From the NCBI RefSeq assembly GCF_025370785.1, contig NZ_JAMXFA010000041.1, positions 1-60,559 on the forward strand: a DNA stretch of 60,559 nt, read 5' to 3'. This stretch comes from Laspinema olomoucense D3b (GTDB lineage: Bacteria > Cyanobacteriota > Cyanobacteriia > Cyanobacteriales > Laspinemataceae). The translations under genes and the position numbers were made by a program. Below are positions 26,826 to 37,085 of this stretch, in pieces. Position 1 is the first letter of the stretch. Each line of letters begins with the position of its first letter. Below the pieces are notes generated by a model, which saw nothing but the letters and a program-made list of their open reading frames with translations, was not told where the DNA came from and did no database searches.

Positions 26826-28439
26826 ATGTCAATCTCTAGGTTTCGGATGGCGATCGCAAAATGGGGAAAACCCCGCTGGACTGGGAACTGGTCCCACTCC
26901 CGACCCTTCATGATCGCCCTTTTGGTCACCCTTGTGCTTTGGTCCGGGATTTCACTAAACCCGGCACTCGGTCGAGAGCAAGTTTCCCCGACTACTACAA
27001 CTCAGTCAATTCAGCCTTACTTAGACCGGGTTGCGGAAAAAATTAGCGAGTTTACCCTCGATAATGGACTCAAGTTTATCGTTTTAGAACGACATACCGC
27101 GCCCGTTGTTTCATTTCTAACATACGCCGATGTCGGGGGAGCCAACGAACCGGAAGGCAAAACCGGCGTTGCCCACTTTTTAGAGCATTTAGCCTTTAAA
27201 GGGACTCAGCGCATAGGCACCCGAAACTATCGAGCCGAAAAAGAGCTGCTCGACCAACTCGATCGCCTTGACGCTCAAATTAGAACCGCCACAGCCGCTG
27301 GAAAAACTGCCGAAGCTCAACGGTTACAAGCCGAATTTGATAAAACCGAGGCGGCTGCCGCTGAGTTAGTAGTCCAGAACGAATTGGGTCAAATTGTCGA
27401 ACAATCCGGAGGCGTTGGACTCAATGCTACCACGTCTGCCGATGCCACTCGCTATTTTTACAGCTTTCCTTCCAATAAGGTAGAACTCTGGATGTCCCTA
27501 GAGTCTGAGCGTTTCCTCGAACCCGTCTTTCGAGAATTCTATAAGGAAAAGCAGGTGATTCTCGAAGAGAGAAGAATGCGCACGGATAACTCCCCCATTG
27601 GCAAAATGATTGAGGAATTTTTGCAAACTGCCTTTGTGGCGCATCCCTATGGCAGACCTGTGATTGGCTATGCAGAGGATTTAGCCAATCTGCGGCGGGA
27701 GGATGTTCAGGAGTTTTTTGAGACTTATTACGTTCCCAACAATTTGACCATCGCTCTCGTGGGAGATGTGGACCCGGAGAATGTCCGGCAATTGGCACAG
27801 ACTTATTTTGGTGGCTACAAAGCCGGACCCACGCCTCCCAAGGTGGACAAAATAGAGCCTCCTCAGACGGAACCTAGACAGGTGGTGGTCCGGTTTCCCT
27901 CGGAACCTTGGTATTTAGAAGGATATCACCGTCCAGCTATCAATCATCCTGATAATGTGGTCTATGAATTGATTGCTCAAATTCTCAGTTCCGGACGGAC
28001 TGCTCGCCTCTACAAATCCCTCGTAGAAGAACAGCAGGTTGCCTTGAGTGCGCAGGGTTTGAATGGATTCCCCGGCGAAAAGTATGAGAATTTAATGCTA
28101 TTTTATGGCCTGACTGCTCCAGGTCATACGGTGGAAGAAGTTGCGACTGGATTGCAAGAGCAAATCAATCGGCTGACGGTGGAGGAAGTTTCTAGGGAGG
28201 AGTTAGAACGGGTTAAAACCCAAGCCCGAGCGGGAGTGTTGCGATCGCTGGCTTCTAATCAAGGGATGGCGAGTTTGTTGGTGGAATATCAAATTAAAAC
28301 CGGCGATTGGCGCAATTTATTTCAGGAATTAGAGCAAATTGCGGCGGTGACACCGAAAGACATTCTGCGCGTCTCTCGTCAAACATTCCGGCCCGAAAAT
28401 CGCACCGTGGGACTGCTGCTGCCAGAGGAAAAATCGTAA
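26826..28439 (+). CDS. M16-family zinc peptidase, active subunit
   Basis: An exported insulinase/processing-peptidase-like enzyme. From the ATG at 26826 the protein has 537 residues. A hydrophobic signal segment (MIALLVTLVLWSGISLNPALG) follows an unusually long basic N-terminus, so an internal start at 26910 is possible. The inverted zinc motif HFLEH is at residues 117-121 in GVAHFLEHLAFKGT; the distal Glu lies in the region after GGVGLNATTSADATRY. The C-terminal M16 half includes RRMRTDNSPIGKM and the YVPNNLTIALVGDVDP block. An insertion of about 60 coiled-coil-like residues (LLDQLDRLDAQIRTATAAGK) separates the two. It is coupled to the following gene by a TAATG overlap. Confidence 0.92.
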   Translation: MSISRFRMAIAKWGKPRWTGNWSHSRPFMIALLVTLVLWSGISLNPALGREQVSPTTTTQSIQPYLDRVAEKISEFTLDNGLKFIVLERHTAPVVSFLTYADVGGANEPEGKTGVAHFLEHLAFKGTQRIGTRNYRAEKELLDQLDRLDAQIRTATAAGKTAEAQRLQAEFDKTEAAAAELVVQNELGQIVEQSGGVGLNATTSADATRYFYSFPSNKVELWMSLESERFLEPVFREFYKEKQVILEERRMRTDNSPIGKMIEEFLQTAFVAHPYGRPVIGYAEDLANLRREDVQEFFETYYVPNNLTIALVGDVDPENVRQLAQTYFGGYKAGPTPPKVDKIEPPQTEPRQVVVRFPSEPWYLEGYHRPAINHPDNVVYELIAQILSSGRTARLYKSLVEEQQVALSAQGLNGFPGEKYENLMLFYGLTAPGHTVEEVATGLQEQINRLTVEEVSREELERVKTQARAGVLRSLASNQGMASLLVEYQIKTGDWRNLFQELEQIAAVTPKDILRVSRQTFRPENRTVGLLLPEEKS

Positions 28440-29935
28440 TGAGTCAGAGAATGGTTACATCTAAGAATAAGCCCCCAAAATATTGGATTGTACTGTTGGT
28501 TTTGCCTTTAATGTTGTTGCTGTTTAATGCGGGGATTGTCACCGCAGAATCAGCGAAACATTATACAAATTTGGAGTTTGCACCGCCTCCGGAAATTGTG
28601 TTACCGCCTTTTGAGCGCTTTGAGCTAGAGAATGGGATGGTGGTGTATTTGATGGAGGACCGGGAACTGCCTTTAGTTTCGGGAACTGCTTTAATTCGCA
28701 CAGGCGATCGCTTGGAACCGGCTAATCAAACTGGACTCGGCCAAATTCTGGGGCAGGTATTGCGAACTGGGGGAACTACATTGCATTCCCCAGATGAATT
28801 AAATCAGTTGCTAGAACAACGGGCGGCTTCGGTAGAAACGACCATCGATACCACCTCAGCATCGGCGAGTTTTAATGCCTTAAGTCAGGATTTGGAAGAG
28901 GTGTTTGGACTGTTTGCGGAAGTGCTTAGAACTCCAGCATTTGCCCCAGAGCAAATTGAGTTAGCTCAACGCCAACAAGCGGGGGCGATCGCCCGTCGGA
29001 ATGATTCCCCCAGTGCGATCGCCTCTCGGGAATTTCAAAAGCTGATTTATGGAGAGAATAGCCCCTATGCTCGGAGCATCGAATATGAAACTTTGAGCAA
29101 TATTTCTCGGTCCGATGTGGTCCAATTTTACCAGCGCTATTTCCATCCCAATAACATGATTTTGGGCATTGTCGGCGATTTTGAAACCCCTCAAATGCGA
29201 GCGCTCATTCAGCAGAAATTTGGGGACTGGAAACCGGATAAAACCGTCAGTCCAAATATTGCCGCTTTATCTCCAACTGCTCAAGCGAAACAAGGGGGAG
29301 TCTTTTTGGTGGAACGCCCTCAATTAACCCAAAGTACGATTCAAATCGGGCATTTGGGTGGGGAGTTAAATAGTCCTGATTATCCGGCGTTGTCCGTCCT
29401 GAATGGGGTACTGAATGGATTTGGGGGACGGTTATTTAAGCAGGTGCGATCGCGAGAGGGATTAACCTATTCCGTCTATGGCGTCTGGAGTCCCCGCTAT
29501 GATTATCCGGGGATGTTTATCGCTGGGGGTCAAACGCGATCGGAGGCAACAGTACCCTTTATTCAGTCCGTCTTTCGAGAAATCGAACGCATTCGCAGGG
29601 AACCGATTACTGCCGAAGAGTTACAGTATGCTAAAGATACCACCCTCAATTCCTTTATCTTCAATTTCGCCGACCCGAGTCAAACCCTCTCTCGGTTAAT
29701 GCGATATGAATATTACGGATATCCCGAGGATTTTATCTTCCAATATCGGCGCGGGGTGGAAGCAACCACCATTGAAGATGTGCAGCGAGTAGCACAGAAA
29801 TACTTGAACCCGGATCAGTTAGTCACCTTAGTGGTGGGGAATCCAATGGAGATTAACCCTCCATTAAGTAGTCTGACTCCCGATACCTCTGTTACTTCGA
29901 TTGACATTACAATTCCTGAACCCTCCAGAAGTTAA
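28439..29935 (+). CDS. M16-family peptidase, non-catalytic partner subunit
   Basis: The ATG overlaps the previous stop (TAATG), indicating translational coupling. The 498-residue protein has a signal/anchor (YWIVLLVLPLMLLLFNAGIVTA) and a full M16 fold (FELENGMVVYLMEDRELPLVSG; YFHPNNMILGIVGDF; GGRLFKQVRSREGLTYSVYG). Where the zinc motif should be it reads GLGQILGQVLRTGG, so no HxxEH remains. This is the known arrangement of a heterodimeric M16 enzyme: an active chain and an inactive, Arg/Tyr-bearing chain that closes over the substrate (RSREGLTYSV carries the substrate-binding R/Y pair). Both should work in the periplasm. A terminator follows. Confidence 0.92.
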   Translation: MSQRMVTSKNKPPKYWIVLLVLPLMLLLFNAGIVTAESAKHYTNLEFAPPPEIVLPPFERFELENGMVVYLMEDRELPLVSGTALIRTGDRLEPANQTGLGQILGQVLRTGGTTLHSPDELNQLLEQRAASVETTIDTTSASASFNALSQDLEEVFGLFAEVLRTPAFAPEQIELAQRQQAGAIARRNDSPSAIASREFQKLIYGENSPYARSIEYETLSNISRSDVVQFYQRYFHPNNMILGIVGDFETPQMRALIQQKFGDWKPDKTVSPNIAALSPTAQAKQGGVFLVERPQLTQSTIQIGHLGGELNSPDYPALSVLNGVLNGFGGRLFKQVRSREGLTYSVYGVWSPRYDYPGMFIAGGQTRSEATVPFIQSVFREIERIRREPITAEELQYAKDTTLNSFIFNFADPSQTLSRLMRYEYYGYPEDFIFQYRRGVEATTIEDVQRVAQKYLNPDQLVTLVVGNPMEINPPLSSLTPDTSVTSIDITIPEPSRS

Positions 29936-30051
29936 GTCCGGGTTAGGAGTGGCGATCGCATAAGAGATTCTGCTGATTTCCTCTGAGGAAAAGACTAACG
30001 ACTGAAGTTGCAACTACAAACAATCAGAAACAATTTTTTGATGTTCGTAGT

Positions 30052-30071
30052 AACGACTTCAGTCGTTTTTT
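30052..30071 (+). terminator. Rho-independent terminator of the M16 operon
   Basis: Arms AACGACT and AGTCGTT around TC, followed by a run of six T. The hairpin is the end of an interspersed GTTCGTAGTAACGAC repeat and touches the stop codon of the convergent PLD gene. A second, inverted piece of the same repeat (ACGACTGAAG) is at 29998. Confidence 0.8.
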
Positions 30072-31968
30072 ATCCCGACTTGTGATGTTTAGATTTTTTG
30101 CGAGGAGGATTTTGAGTCGGGGAAAGGTTTGCCGCCAGTTTAGCCAATTCACCAGCAATAAAAGCATCTGGTGACTCGACTGCTTCTGATGCAATCCCCA
30201 GGCGGATGAAGTCTTGCCAGACGGGTTCTGAAAGTAAATTGAGGGCAATAGTGCCATCTTGATCGGCAATCACCCCCATAACCTGCCGCCATGCTTCGCA
30301 CAAGCTATCCAGTTGAGGGGAATCCGGGGTGAGTTTAGATAGCTGGGAAAGCGCCTGATTCAAGCTAGGAGAATCCGGGGACATTTGCTGCGATCGCAAG
30401 CCCTGACAAGCGATTTTCAGCCAAATTGGGAGCAATTCCAGCCACTCCCGGTCCTGAATCTGCTGTAAGGCAGTTTCCGCCATCCCCAACGCACCCCAGA
30501 TACTTAGAGAGGTGGTGGCAAGGGACTCATCCTGAGTGGTAATTGCCTGCTGCCAGAGGGATTCGGCGCGTTGTTGAAATTGGGTAGAGAGGGATTGATA
30601 CGCTTCGCTGACGATTTCGGGAAGGGTGACTTGATAGAGACTTTCCCCCAGTGGTAGGCGATCGCCTCCATAAGTTAGCCAATTGTGAGCGCTACAGATA
30701 TAAATTTGGCGATCAATCACCACCTCTTTGGCATGGGATTCTTCCAAGGCGACAATTTGTATAGCGGATAGTCCTTCTGCTGTTTTCACCGCTGCCAATT
30801 TTGTCAGCCATTCCTGAGAAATTGGCGTAATTTTTGATAATTTCCCCGGTATAGTTCCCTGTCCCACGAGAATCCAAACCCCTCGTTTGACAAGGGTTTC
30901 TAATCCTTGCAACAGGCGGTAATTTATCCCTTGTTCTGTGAATCGAGGGGAATAGATTAAAACCTGATGGGTAGCGGTTTGGAGGGTTTCTAAAAATTGG
31001 GTATGAATCTGACTCTCAGAAATTAAAATTGCTCTGCCGGTTGGGGTGGAATTTTCTTCAACGTTATCAGTTACAGGTTCGATTGCTGCTTGTCGGACTT
31101 GTTCCAGTCTAGCTTCAACTTCTGGATTCTCCTGTGGGAAACTTTCCTCGCCTCGGGTAGAACAGATTTCAAACAATTCGGTTAGGGAAATTTTCCCCTC
31201 GCTTTGGAGTGTTTCTAGCCAAAGGGTGGCGGATTCAAGTAACTGCTGTCCCCGTCGGAGTTGCAGAGTTAAGCGCTGATTTAGGGTATCAAAAATGGCA
31301 AACAGTGCCACAGATTGCCAGCGGGTTTCCGGCGGTTGGGCGATTTGGAATGCGGTGACTTCTTTGCCGGATTCGGGACGGTGGAATCCCAATCCTTGAT
31401 GGATAAGGCATTGCTGCACTTCGGCGAGGGTTAAGGAATCTACCCGGGGGATGCGGCTATTAAGGGGAAGGAAATCGCCTAAATTTGGGAGGTTTAAGGC
31501 GGATTCGCGCAGAGGATTTAGTTCAAAGGCAGTCGCCTCTAATAAAGGGTCTGCGATCGCATAAATGGGGTGACTTTCTGGCGGTTGCGGGACGGACCCT
31601 TTTTCATAAAAAGTTCGACCTTCTGGGGTGAGTTGAAGGGACCCGTCCGGGAGAATTTTTAGGGTATTTAATGCCTGGAGGTTGGCGGTGGTACTTCTAA
31701 CAAAGATGGGGTCCAAACCCAAGACTTGGGCGAGTTCCACTTCGGTGGGTTTTGGGGTAATTTCTAGGCTGGCCCGGAGGATAAATTCTTCTAAAACATT
31801 AAATTTTCTCGGGGCAGTTACCATCAATTCTATACCTGTTTCCACCAAGGGATAGCAGAATTGTCTAGCGGCAATCACTGATAATCCGGGACTGGTTTTT
31901 TCCAGTTTTTCTACGGAGGTTTGCAGGGAGGAGTCAATGGGTTTAGCGGAGGATTCGAGAAACATCAA
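30070..31968 (-). CDS. PLD-family nuclease-like protein, partner of the upstream helicase
   Basis: A 632-residue protein. An N-terminal winged-helix-like part (about 40-130, LGLDPIFVRSTTANLQALNTLKIL) precedes a phospholipase D-like domain near residues 320-450. The single HxK motif reads HAKEVVID, near residue 411, with ICSAHNWLTYGG downstream giving the N/S positions. One HKD per chain means a dimer would form the active site. The C-terminal 170 residues are helical, Leu-rich and of unknown role. Its start overlaps the end of the helicase gene by 26 bases, so the two are translationally coupled. Helicase + PLD pairs are the core of Mokosh defence systems (MkoA/MkoB). Whether this one defends against phage is inference. 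Confidence 0.75.
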   Translation of the reverse strand: MMFLESSAKPIDSSLQTSVEKLEKTSPGLSVIAARQFCYPLVETGIELMVTAPRKFNVLEEFILRASLEITPKPTEVELAQVLGLDPIFVRSTTANLQALNTLKILPDGSLQLTPEGRTFYEKGSVPQPPESHPIYAIADPLLEATAFELNPLRESALNLPNLGDFLPLNSRIPRVDSLTLAEVQQCLIHQGLGFHRPESGKEVTAFQIAQPPETRWQSVALFAIFDTLNQRLTLQLRRGQQLLESATLWLETLQSEGKISLTELFEICSTRGEESFPQENPEVEARLEQVRQAAIEPVTDNVEENSTPTGRAILISESQIHTQFLETLQTATHQVLIYSPRFTEQGINYRLLQGLETLVKRGVWILVGQGTIPGKLSKITPISQEWLTKLAAVKTAEGLSAIQIVALEESHAKEVVIDRQIYICSAHNWLTYGGDRLPLGESLYQVTLPEIVSEAYQSLSTQFQQRAESLWQQAITTQDESLATTSLSIWGALGMAETALQQIQDREWLELLPIWLKIACQGLRSQQMSPDSPSLNQALSQLSKLTPDSPQLDSLCEAWRQVMGVIADQDGTIALNLLSEPVWQDFIRLGIASEAVESPDAFIAGELAKLAANLSPTQNPPRKKSKHHKSG

Positions 31969-34900
31969 TTAAACCTCCTTGATGACGCACAACATTAGAA
32001 ACTTCAGAATAAATTCGGCCTATTTCCCCATGATGATGGGCAAATAATTCATGACAGCCGACGATAACGAGCAATTCCCGGGCGCGAGAAAAAGCCACAT
32101 TCACCCGTTCAGATTTTTTTGCAAATCCCACTTTCCCTTCAGCGTTATTGCGGACCATACTGACAATAATCACGGACCGTTCCATGCCTTGAAATTGGTC
32201 TACAGTTCCGGTACGAATTTGGAGAGAAGGAAAGCGGTTGCTTTCCAAAATTTTCTCTTCAATGCGGTTGAGTTGAGCGCGATAAAAGGTGATAATGCCA
32301 ATTTCTTTGGGGGGATGACCCTGGGCAATTTTTTCGGACCAAGTGTTTTCCATATTTTGACATAACTGCTCGATCGCCTCTATTTCTTTGGGATTAATAA
32401 AAGATGTGCCTTCTTTGCGTTCGCCAAAGGTGGAGTCTTGGGGCATTTTCACCCAGATCAGGTGTTGATGTTCCTGGATGATGGTACTATTGAGGTGATG
32501 TTTGCGGGCTTGATCTGGGTCTAAAATGCCACATTGGAGGCGGCGATCGTAAAATTGATTAATCGCGCCCATGATGTTGGGATGCATCCGATATTGAATC
32601 GTCAGCATAGTTTTAATGGACTCAGGGGCGGCATCAAATTGCAGTTTAAAAAAGGAGTCTTCTAAAAATTGCAATGCCTCTTTACTGCTGCCCATTTCTA
32701 TGGCAATATCTTCGATGGTATCGTCATTCAGCATGGGCGGTAACTGACAGCGATCGCCGACTAAAACTAACCGTTTAGCTTTGAGGGCGGGAATTAATAA
32801 TTCCGGTGGGGTGCATTTGCTGACTTCATCGATAATCACTACATCAAATTTATTAAATTCTTCGGAAAAGTCTCGACGGGCGGCTTGAACACAGGTAATC
32901 CCAATCACATTGGCATTATCCAGATAAATTTGCCGCAATTCAGTGCGGTCCTGTTCCGAGGGATGGCGAAGTTTGTCAATCCAATCTTGGACTAAGTTTT
33001 GATAGCGATTGAGATATTGTTCTTCCTGGTTTCCTGCCTGTTCCCAGGTTTCAAACTGGGTTCTGACTTGGTGTAAAAAGGGTAAATCACAGCAGTGTTC
33101 CTCGGCGATTTGGGGCAGGCGATCGCGCAGGGTTTCCCAAGTTTTTTGCCACCATTGACGCTTTTGCAGTAAAAGTTCTGGCAGATTGGTGGTCAGTTGT
33201 TGCTTAATTTCATGTAGTTCTAATTCACACTGTTCTAGTTGCTGTTGCAGAGGTTGCAAGTTTTGCTGTTGCTGGGTGAGATAGGCTTCAATTAGGGTAT
33301 GAATATGACCTAAAATTTCAAAGGGGGCTAAGGCAGCAATAGCAGTTTCTAAGTTAGTAATTCGATTCTCCCAGGATTGCACCATTGCGGCAAATTCTGA
33401 GGGTTTTTCCCAAATTAAGGCACGGTTGGCTTGATATCGCTGGACTGCGGTTAAAATGGCGGGGGGTAAGTGCGGTTGTTGGCTTAATTGTTGTAACTGT
33501 TCTACTGCTTGTTGTAAAGTCTTTTCCCCCGCTTGACGCAATAAATCTAAGGCAGCTTGCGATTGTTCGAGTTGCGGTTTTTGAGCGGCAATCCAGTGTT
33601 GAATTTGATGCCACTGCTGTCCAATATGGCTTAATCCCTGTTCTGTTTCAGTTTTCAGGGGGAGTAAACATTGACGCGCCTGGGTGACAATTTCATCGAT
33701 GGTAGTTTGCGCAATTTCTTGCAGGGTCAATTCCACTGCCTGGACTTCCCAAATGGTGGCATACTGTTGTTGCTGCTGCTGTAAAACTTCCTGGGTTTTC
33801 ACCACTAAATTCTGCCGTCCCGATGTCGTCAGGTTGGGATAATTGCTGTATCCTGCCGCCAGGTCCCGCCATAAGGTGCGATCGCTCGCTGAAAAGACAA
33901 TCGGCGGCTGATTCAGACTGCGGTGCAAAAATTCATGAAAATAGGAATGATTGCCTTTGGAGTTGCGAAAATTGCCCTTGGTTTCATAAGCTAAGGCTTT
34001 GAGAAACTGTTCCCAATTCGGCAGATCACTCACGGGATGATCGCCATAATTCGGCATAATTACCACATTCAAGGTTTGGGCGATCCTGAGTAAACTATTC
34101 GGAACTTGAATCAAATTACTGTTAAAGGTTCGACCCGTTTGGAGGGATTGTTTTAACAGGGTATAAACTTGGGCTGGCGCTGTTTCTAACCAAACTCCCA
34201 CCTCTTTAATTACGCGGTCAATTTCTAACTTGCGATTTTGTAAATTCTGGAAGCGTTGCTGGAGCGATTTTTGCTTATTTAAGGCTTGTTCATATTCCCC
34301 TTGCAGTTGATGCAATGGGGTGGAATCTGCGCGAAATTGTTGGACGGCAGTAGCAGCAGCGACGATCGCCTCGGCAGTGTGATTAGCTTCAGTGACAACT
34401 TCCCTCCATTTAGCCAACTCGGGCGCAACCGTTTCGCAACACCAAGCAGCTAACCCAAATGCCCCGCGATCGGGACGAATCCAGCCCAATTCTTGAGTTA
34501 AAGGTAACGCCACTCGCACTGCATCAATAAAGGTTTTAACCCTACTATCTTCCAAGGTATAAGGGCGAATTTGAGCCAATAAATTCACCACTTCTGGAGA
34601 TTCCCACGGCACATTGGGCGCAGTTGCTAACAACGCTGCCAAATCCGAACTGACCCGTTTTACCTCGGGATTTTGGGCTTGTGCCGCTTGATATTGCTGT
34701 TCCCAAATTGCCCGATTTTCCAGTAAAATCTCCTGACGCTCTTTCCAAAACAGGCGATCGCTGGCAAGTGCTTCTTCCGCTGCCAAATATCGCGCAAATT
34801 CCGCCGCCAAGTCCCGCATTTTGTGATAAAATGCTAAATCATTGCGCCGTTTTTCTAAGTCTGTCTCACAGTGACTCGCGGTATTTTGCAGCCAAGTTCC

Positions 34901-36949
34901 GATCGCATTCTCTTCTAAATACGGTGCACCTTCTTCCTGCACCTTCTCCGCTTTTCCCTTTCGCAACGCCCGCACAACTGGACTATGCACCAATCGACTC
35001 AAGGCATTATCTACTGCTAAATTCGCTTGGGATGCGATTAAAGTCCGTCCCCCTCGTCGCGCCACCTGGTAGCAAATTTCCGCAATTACTGTGGTTTTTC
35101 CCGTCCCCGGAGGACCTTGAATTAAAACCAAATCTTTGGCAGATAACACCATTTCCACCGCTGCAATTTGGTCGGGATTAGCCGCAGGTAATAGTAACTC
35201 CGCCCTCTCCAGTTTAATTGTCTGTTTGGGAACCCTTGCCTGTCCTGCATCAAAGAAAAATTGACCTAAATAGGGATTTTGACTATGACCCTGTTCCAGC
35301 CTTTTTAAAGCTGTCATTTTATGATTAATTTGGCTGAGTTCCCCAAAGGCTTCAAACAATAAATATCCAGTTTCGGGTAACTGATAGTAACCCCCCTTCA
35401 TCAACTCCAGCAAGTCTGCATCCGGCTTAATTCTAATCAACCGCCGTTCTGCATCTACCGAGTCAATTCTGCCTAAAATTCGTCCATCCCGGCCACTTTT
35501 TCCCAGGGGAGAACTTTCAAAGAGGCGAAGCTGTTCGCTACGGGCTTTATAGGTGCGATTCCAGAATTCTGCTGCTGCTAATCCGGTTTCGCTGCTGCCG
35601 TCAATGGTTGCCTCACGACTGTCCAATTCAAAGCTAATCCGGCGAGTATCTGCACCATAATTGTGCGCGATAAACGGTACGCAAAACTGTCGCGACTCGG
35701 CAATCCGTCGTTCAATTTCTACATAAACCCGCCATGCCTGAAGTTGTTCCTCGGTGGGGATTAAATCTCCCGAAACCGGCAGTTTTGCCATGCGTTTCAA
35801 GGCGGAACGGGGAACGCCTAAATCATACTGATGATCTGGCAACAACCGCAGACGACAGAGAACCGTAAACCCATCCCCCCGTCCCCGAGTTTGGGGAACA
35901 AAAATCACATCAATCAGGCGTAATCCACCTCGTCCATCGGGACTGACTACTGCTATTAAAGATAAGGTTTTGTAGCGCTTTTCCAGTAGGGAAATTCCCG
36001 GTTCTTCCCGATCGCAAGCGAGAGTGAGTTGCCAACGTTCCTCTCCCGCATCTTTCCCAGTCCCCAGACGGCGCAAGTAAAAGGAGTGCGATCGCTGTTC
36101 TAACAGTTGTGAGAATAACAGTTCCGCGCGATCGCGGCGACTGCGAAAGTCCTCATCGCGATCGCTGGGTTTCTCCCCTGCCAGTTCCCGAATCACATTA
36201 GCGATCGCGGTTTTGCCAACCAACCGATACCCCCACTTTGCCTCCTCCTGCTTGGCAGTGGCAGATTTCTCCGAGGGTACTACGGTTGTCACCCACTCCA
36301 CCCGAGTGATAATCTCAGCGGTAACCTGAATCTCGCGCTTGTCCCCCTGGGAACATAAATATACCGACCCTGACAGGCGAGTTCCTGCGGGGATTCCTTG
36401 GGAATTCACCGCCATTTGCAGCCACTGCAACCCCGGAGACAAATACTGCGATCGCACTTGCAACCAATCCAAGTCCGACACCACCTGACAAGACTCACCC
36501 AATTGCAGTTCCCAAGCCTTTTCTACCTGGCGATTCGGTTCAATTTCCCCAAACTCCAATCGCGCCGGAATCTCCCAAATTGCGCCTTCCCATTGGACAT
36601 TTTCCGCACTTCCTGTCAATCTCACCTGATGCAAAATCGGCGCGGTATTCGCCTCACCCCTCACCGCTACTGCACCCGTTTCACCCCCGACAGTTCGAGC
36701 GATCGCCAAATTCTCTAAGCGCACTCCGGCAACCGTTACCACCACCGCAGGCGCATCCACCGCAAACAGCACAGCATCACCGCCACTCCCGCGAATCGTT
36801 ACTGCACGCGCGATCGTGAATGTCCCCTTGTAATCTCCCGGTTTTAGAGAGATTTCATATCCATCCCGGACAATTTCCAGTAATTCAGCAAAATTGGTGG
36901 GATCTGCTTCAATCGATGGCACAATCACTCCTGATTCATAACGAGGCAT
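31943..36949 (-). CDS. Giant SF1 (COG1112-type) helicase with beta-helix-like N-terminus
   Basis: A 1668-residue helicase. The first 200 residues look like a short parallel beta-helix (pectin-lyase style: TFTIARAVTIRGSGGDAVLFAV, VAGVRLENLAIAR) followed by a BACON/Ig-like strand domain. Residues 200-560 hold an insertion with the QFFFDAGQARVPKQTI motif typical of COG1112 proteins. Walker A is LIQGPPGTGKTTV near 610. A long coiled-coil insertion (about 700-1330) follows. Walker B is VVIIDEVSKCTPPELL near 1368, then VGDRCQLPP (motif III), QYRMHP (motif IV) and VDQFQGMERSVIIVS/NVAFSRAR (motifs V-VI). This is the Upf1-like SF1B core, RNA or DNA. I see no serine/threonine kinase domain, which Mokosh type I MkoA has. 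Coupled to the PLD gene. Confidence 0.88.
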   Translation of the reverse strand: MPRYESGVIVPSIEADPTNFAELLEIVRDGYEISLKPGDYKGTFTIARAVTIRGSGGDAVLFAVDAPAVVVTVAGVRLENLAIARTVGGETGAVAVRGEANTAPILHQVRLTGSAENVQWEGAIWEIPARLEFGEIEPNRQVEKAWELQLGESCQVVSDLDWLQVRSQYLSPGLQWLQMAVNSQGIPAGTRLSGSVYLCSQGDKREIQVTAEIITRVEWVTTVVPSEKSATAKQEEAKWGYRLVGKTAIANVIRELAGEKPSDRDEDFRSRRDRAELLFSQLLEQRSHSFYLRRLGTGKDAGEERWQLTLACDREEPGISLLEKRYKTLSLIAVVSPDGRGGLRLIDVIFVPQTRGRGDGFTVLCRLRLLPDHQYDLGVPRSALKRMAKLPVSGDLIPTEEQLQAWRVYVEIERRIAESRQFCVPFIAHNYGADTRRISFELDSREATIDGSSETGLAAAEFWNRTYKARSEQLRLFESSPLGKSGRDGRILGRIDSVDAERRLIRIKPDADLLELMKGGYYQLPETGYLLFEAFGELSQINHKMTALKRLEQGHSQNPYLGQFFFDAGQARVPKQTIKLERAELLLPAANPDQIAAVEMVLSAKDLVLIQGPPGTGKTTVIAEICYQVARRGGRTLIASQANLAVDNALSRLVHSPVVRALRKGKAEKVQEEGAPYLEENAIGTWLQNTASHCETDLEKRRNDLAFYHKMRDLAAEFARYLAAEEALASDRLFWKERQEILLENRAIWEQQYQAAQAQNPEVKRVSSDLAALLATAPNVPWESPEVVNLLAQIRPYTLEDSRVKTFIDAVRVALPLTQELGWIRPDRGAFGLAAWCCETVAPELAKWREVVTEANHTAEAIVAAATAVQQFRADSTPLHQLQGEYEQALNKQKSLQQRFQNLQNRKLEIDRVIKEVGVWLETAPAQVYTLLKQSLQTGRTFNSNLIQVPNSLLRIAQTLNVVIMPNYGDHPVSDLPNWEQFLKALAYETKGNFRNSKGNHSYFHEFLHRSLNQPPIVFSASDRTLWRDLAAGYSNYPNLTTSGRQNLVVKTQEVLQQQQQQYATIWEVQAVELTLQEIAQTTIDEIVTQARQCLLPLKTETEQGLSHIGQQWHQIQHWIAAQKPQLEQSQAALDLLRQAGEKTLQQAVEQLQQLSQQPHLPPAILTAVQRYQANRALIWEKPSEFAAMVQSWENRITNLETAIAALAPFEILGHIHTLIEAYLTQQQQNLQPLQQQLEQCELELHEIKQQLTTNLPELLLQKRQWWQKTWETLRDRLPQIAEEHCCDLPFLHQVRTQFETWEQAGNQEEQYLNRYQNLVQDWIDKLRHPSEQDRTELRQIYLDNANVIGITCVQAARRDFSEEFNKFDVVIIDEVSKCTPPELLIPALKAKRLVLVGDRCQLPPMLNDDTIEDIAIEMGSSKEALQFLEDSFFKLQFDAAPESIKTMLTIQYRMHPNIMGAINQFYDRRLQCGILDPDQARKHHLNSTIIQEHQHLIWVKMPQDSTFGERKEGTSFINPKEIEAIEQLCQNMENTWSEKIAQGHPPKEIGIITFYRAQLNRIEEKILESNRFPSLQIRTGTVDQFQGMERSVIIVSMVRNNAEGKVGFAKKSERVNVAFSRARELLVIVGCHELFAHHHGEIGRIYSEVSNVVRHQGGLIDVSRILR

Positions 36950-37085
36950 CTCGGCGATCGGGCGATCGCCTGGGCGTGAAACTGTTGTTTCATTTTACCT
37001 AAAATTGTCTCTCCCTACCACATCCCCTGTGCAGCAATCTTATCCCACTTTTGCCAGCATTAATTATCATAAATCCGGCCACTTG

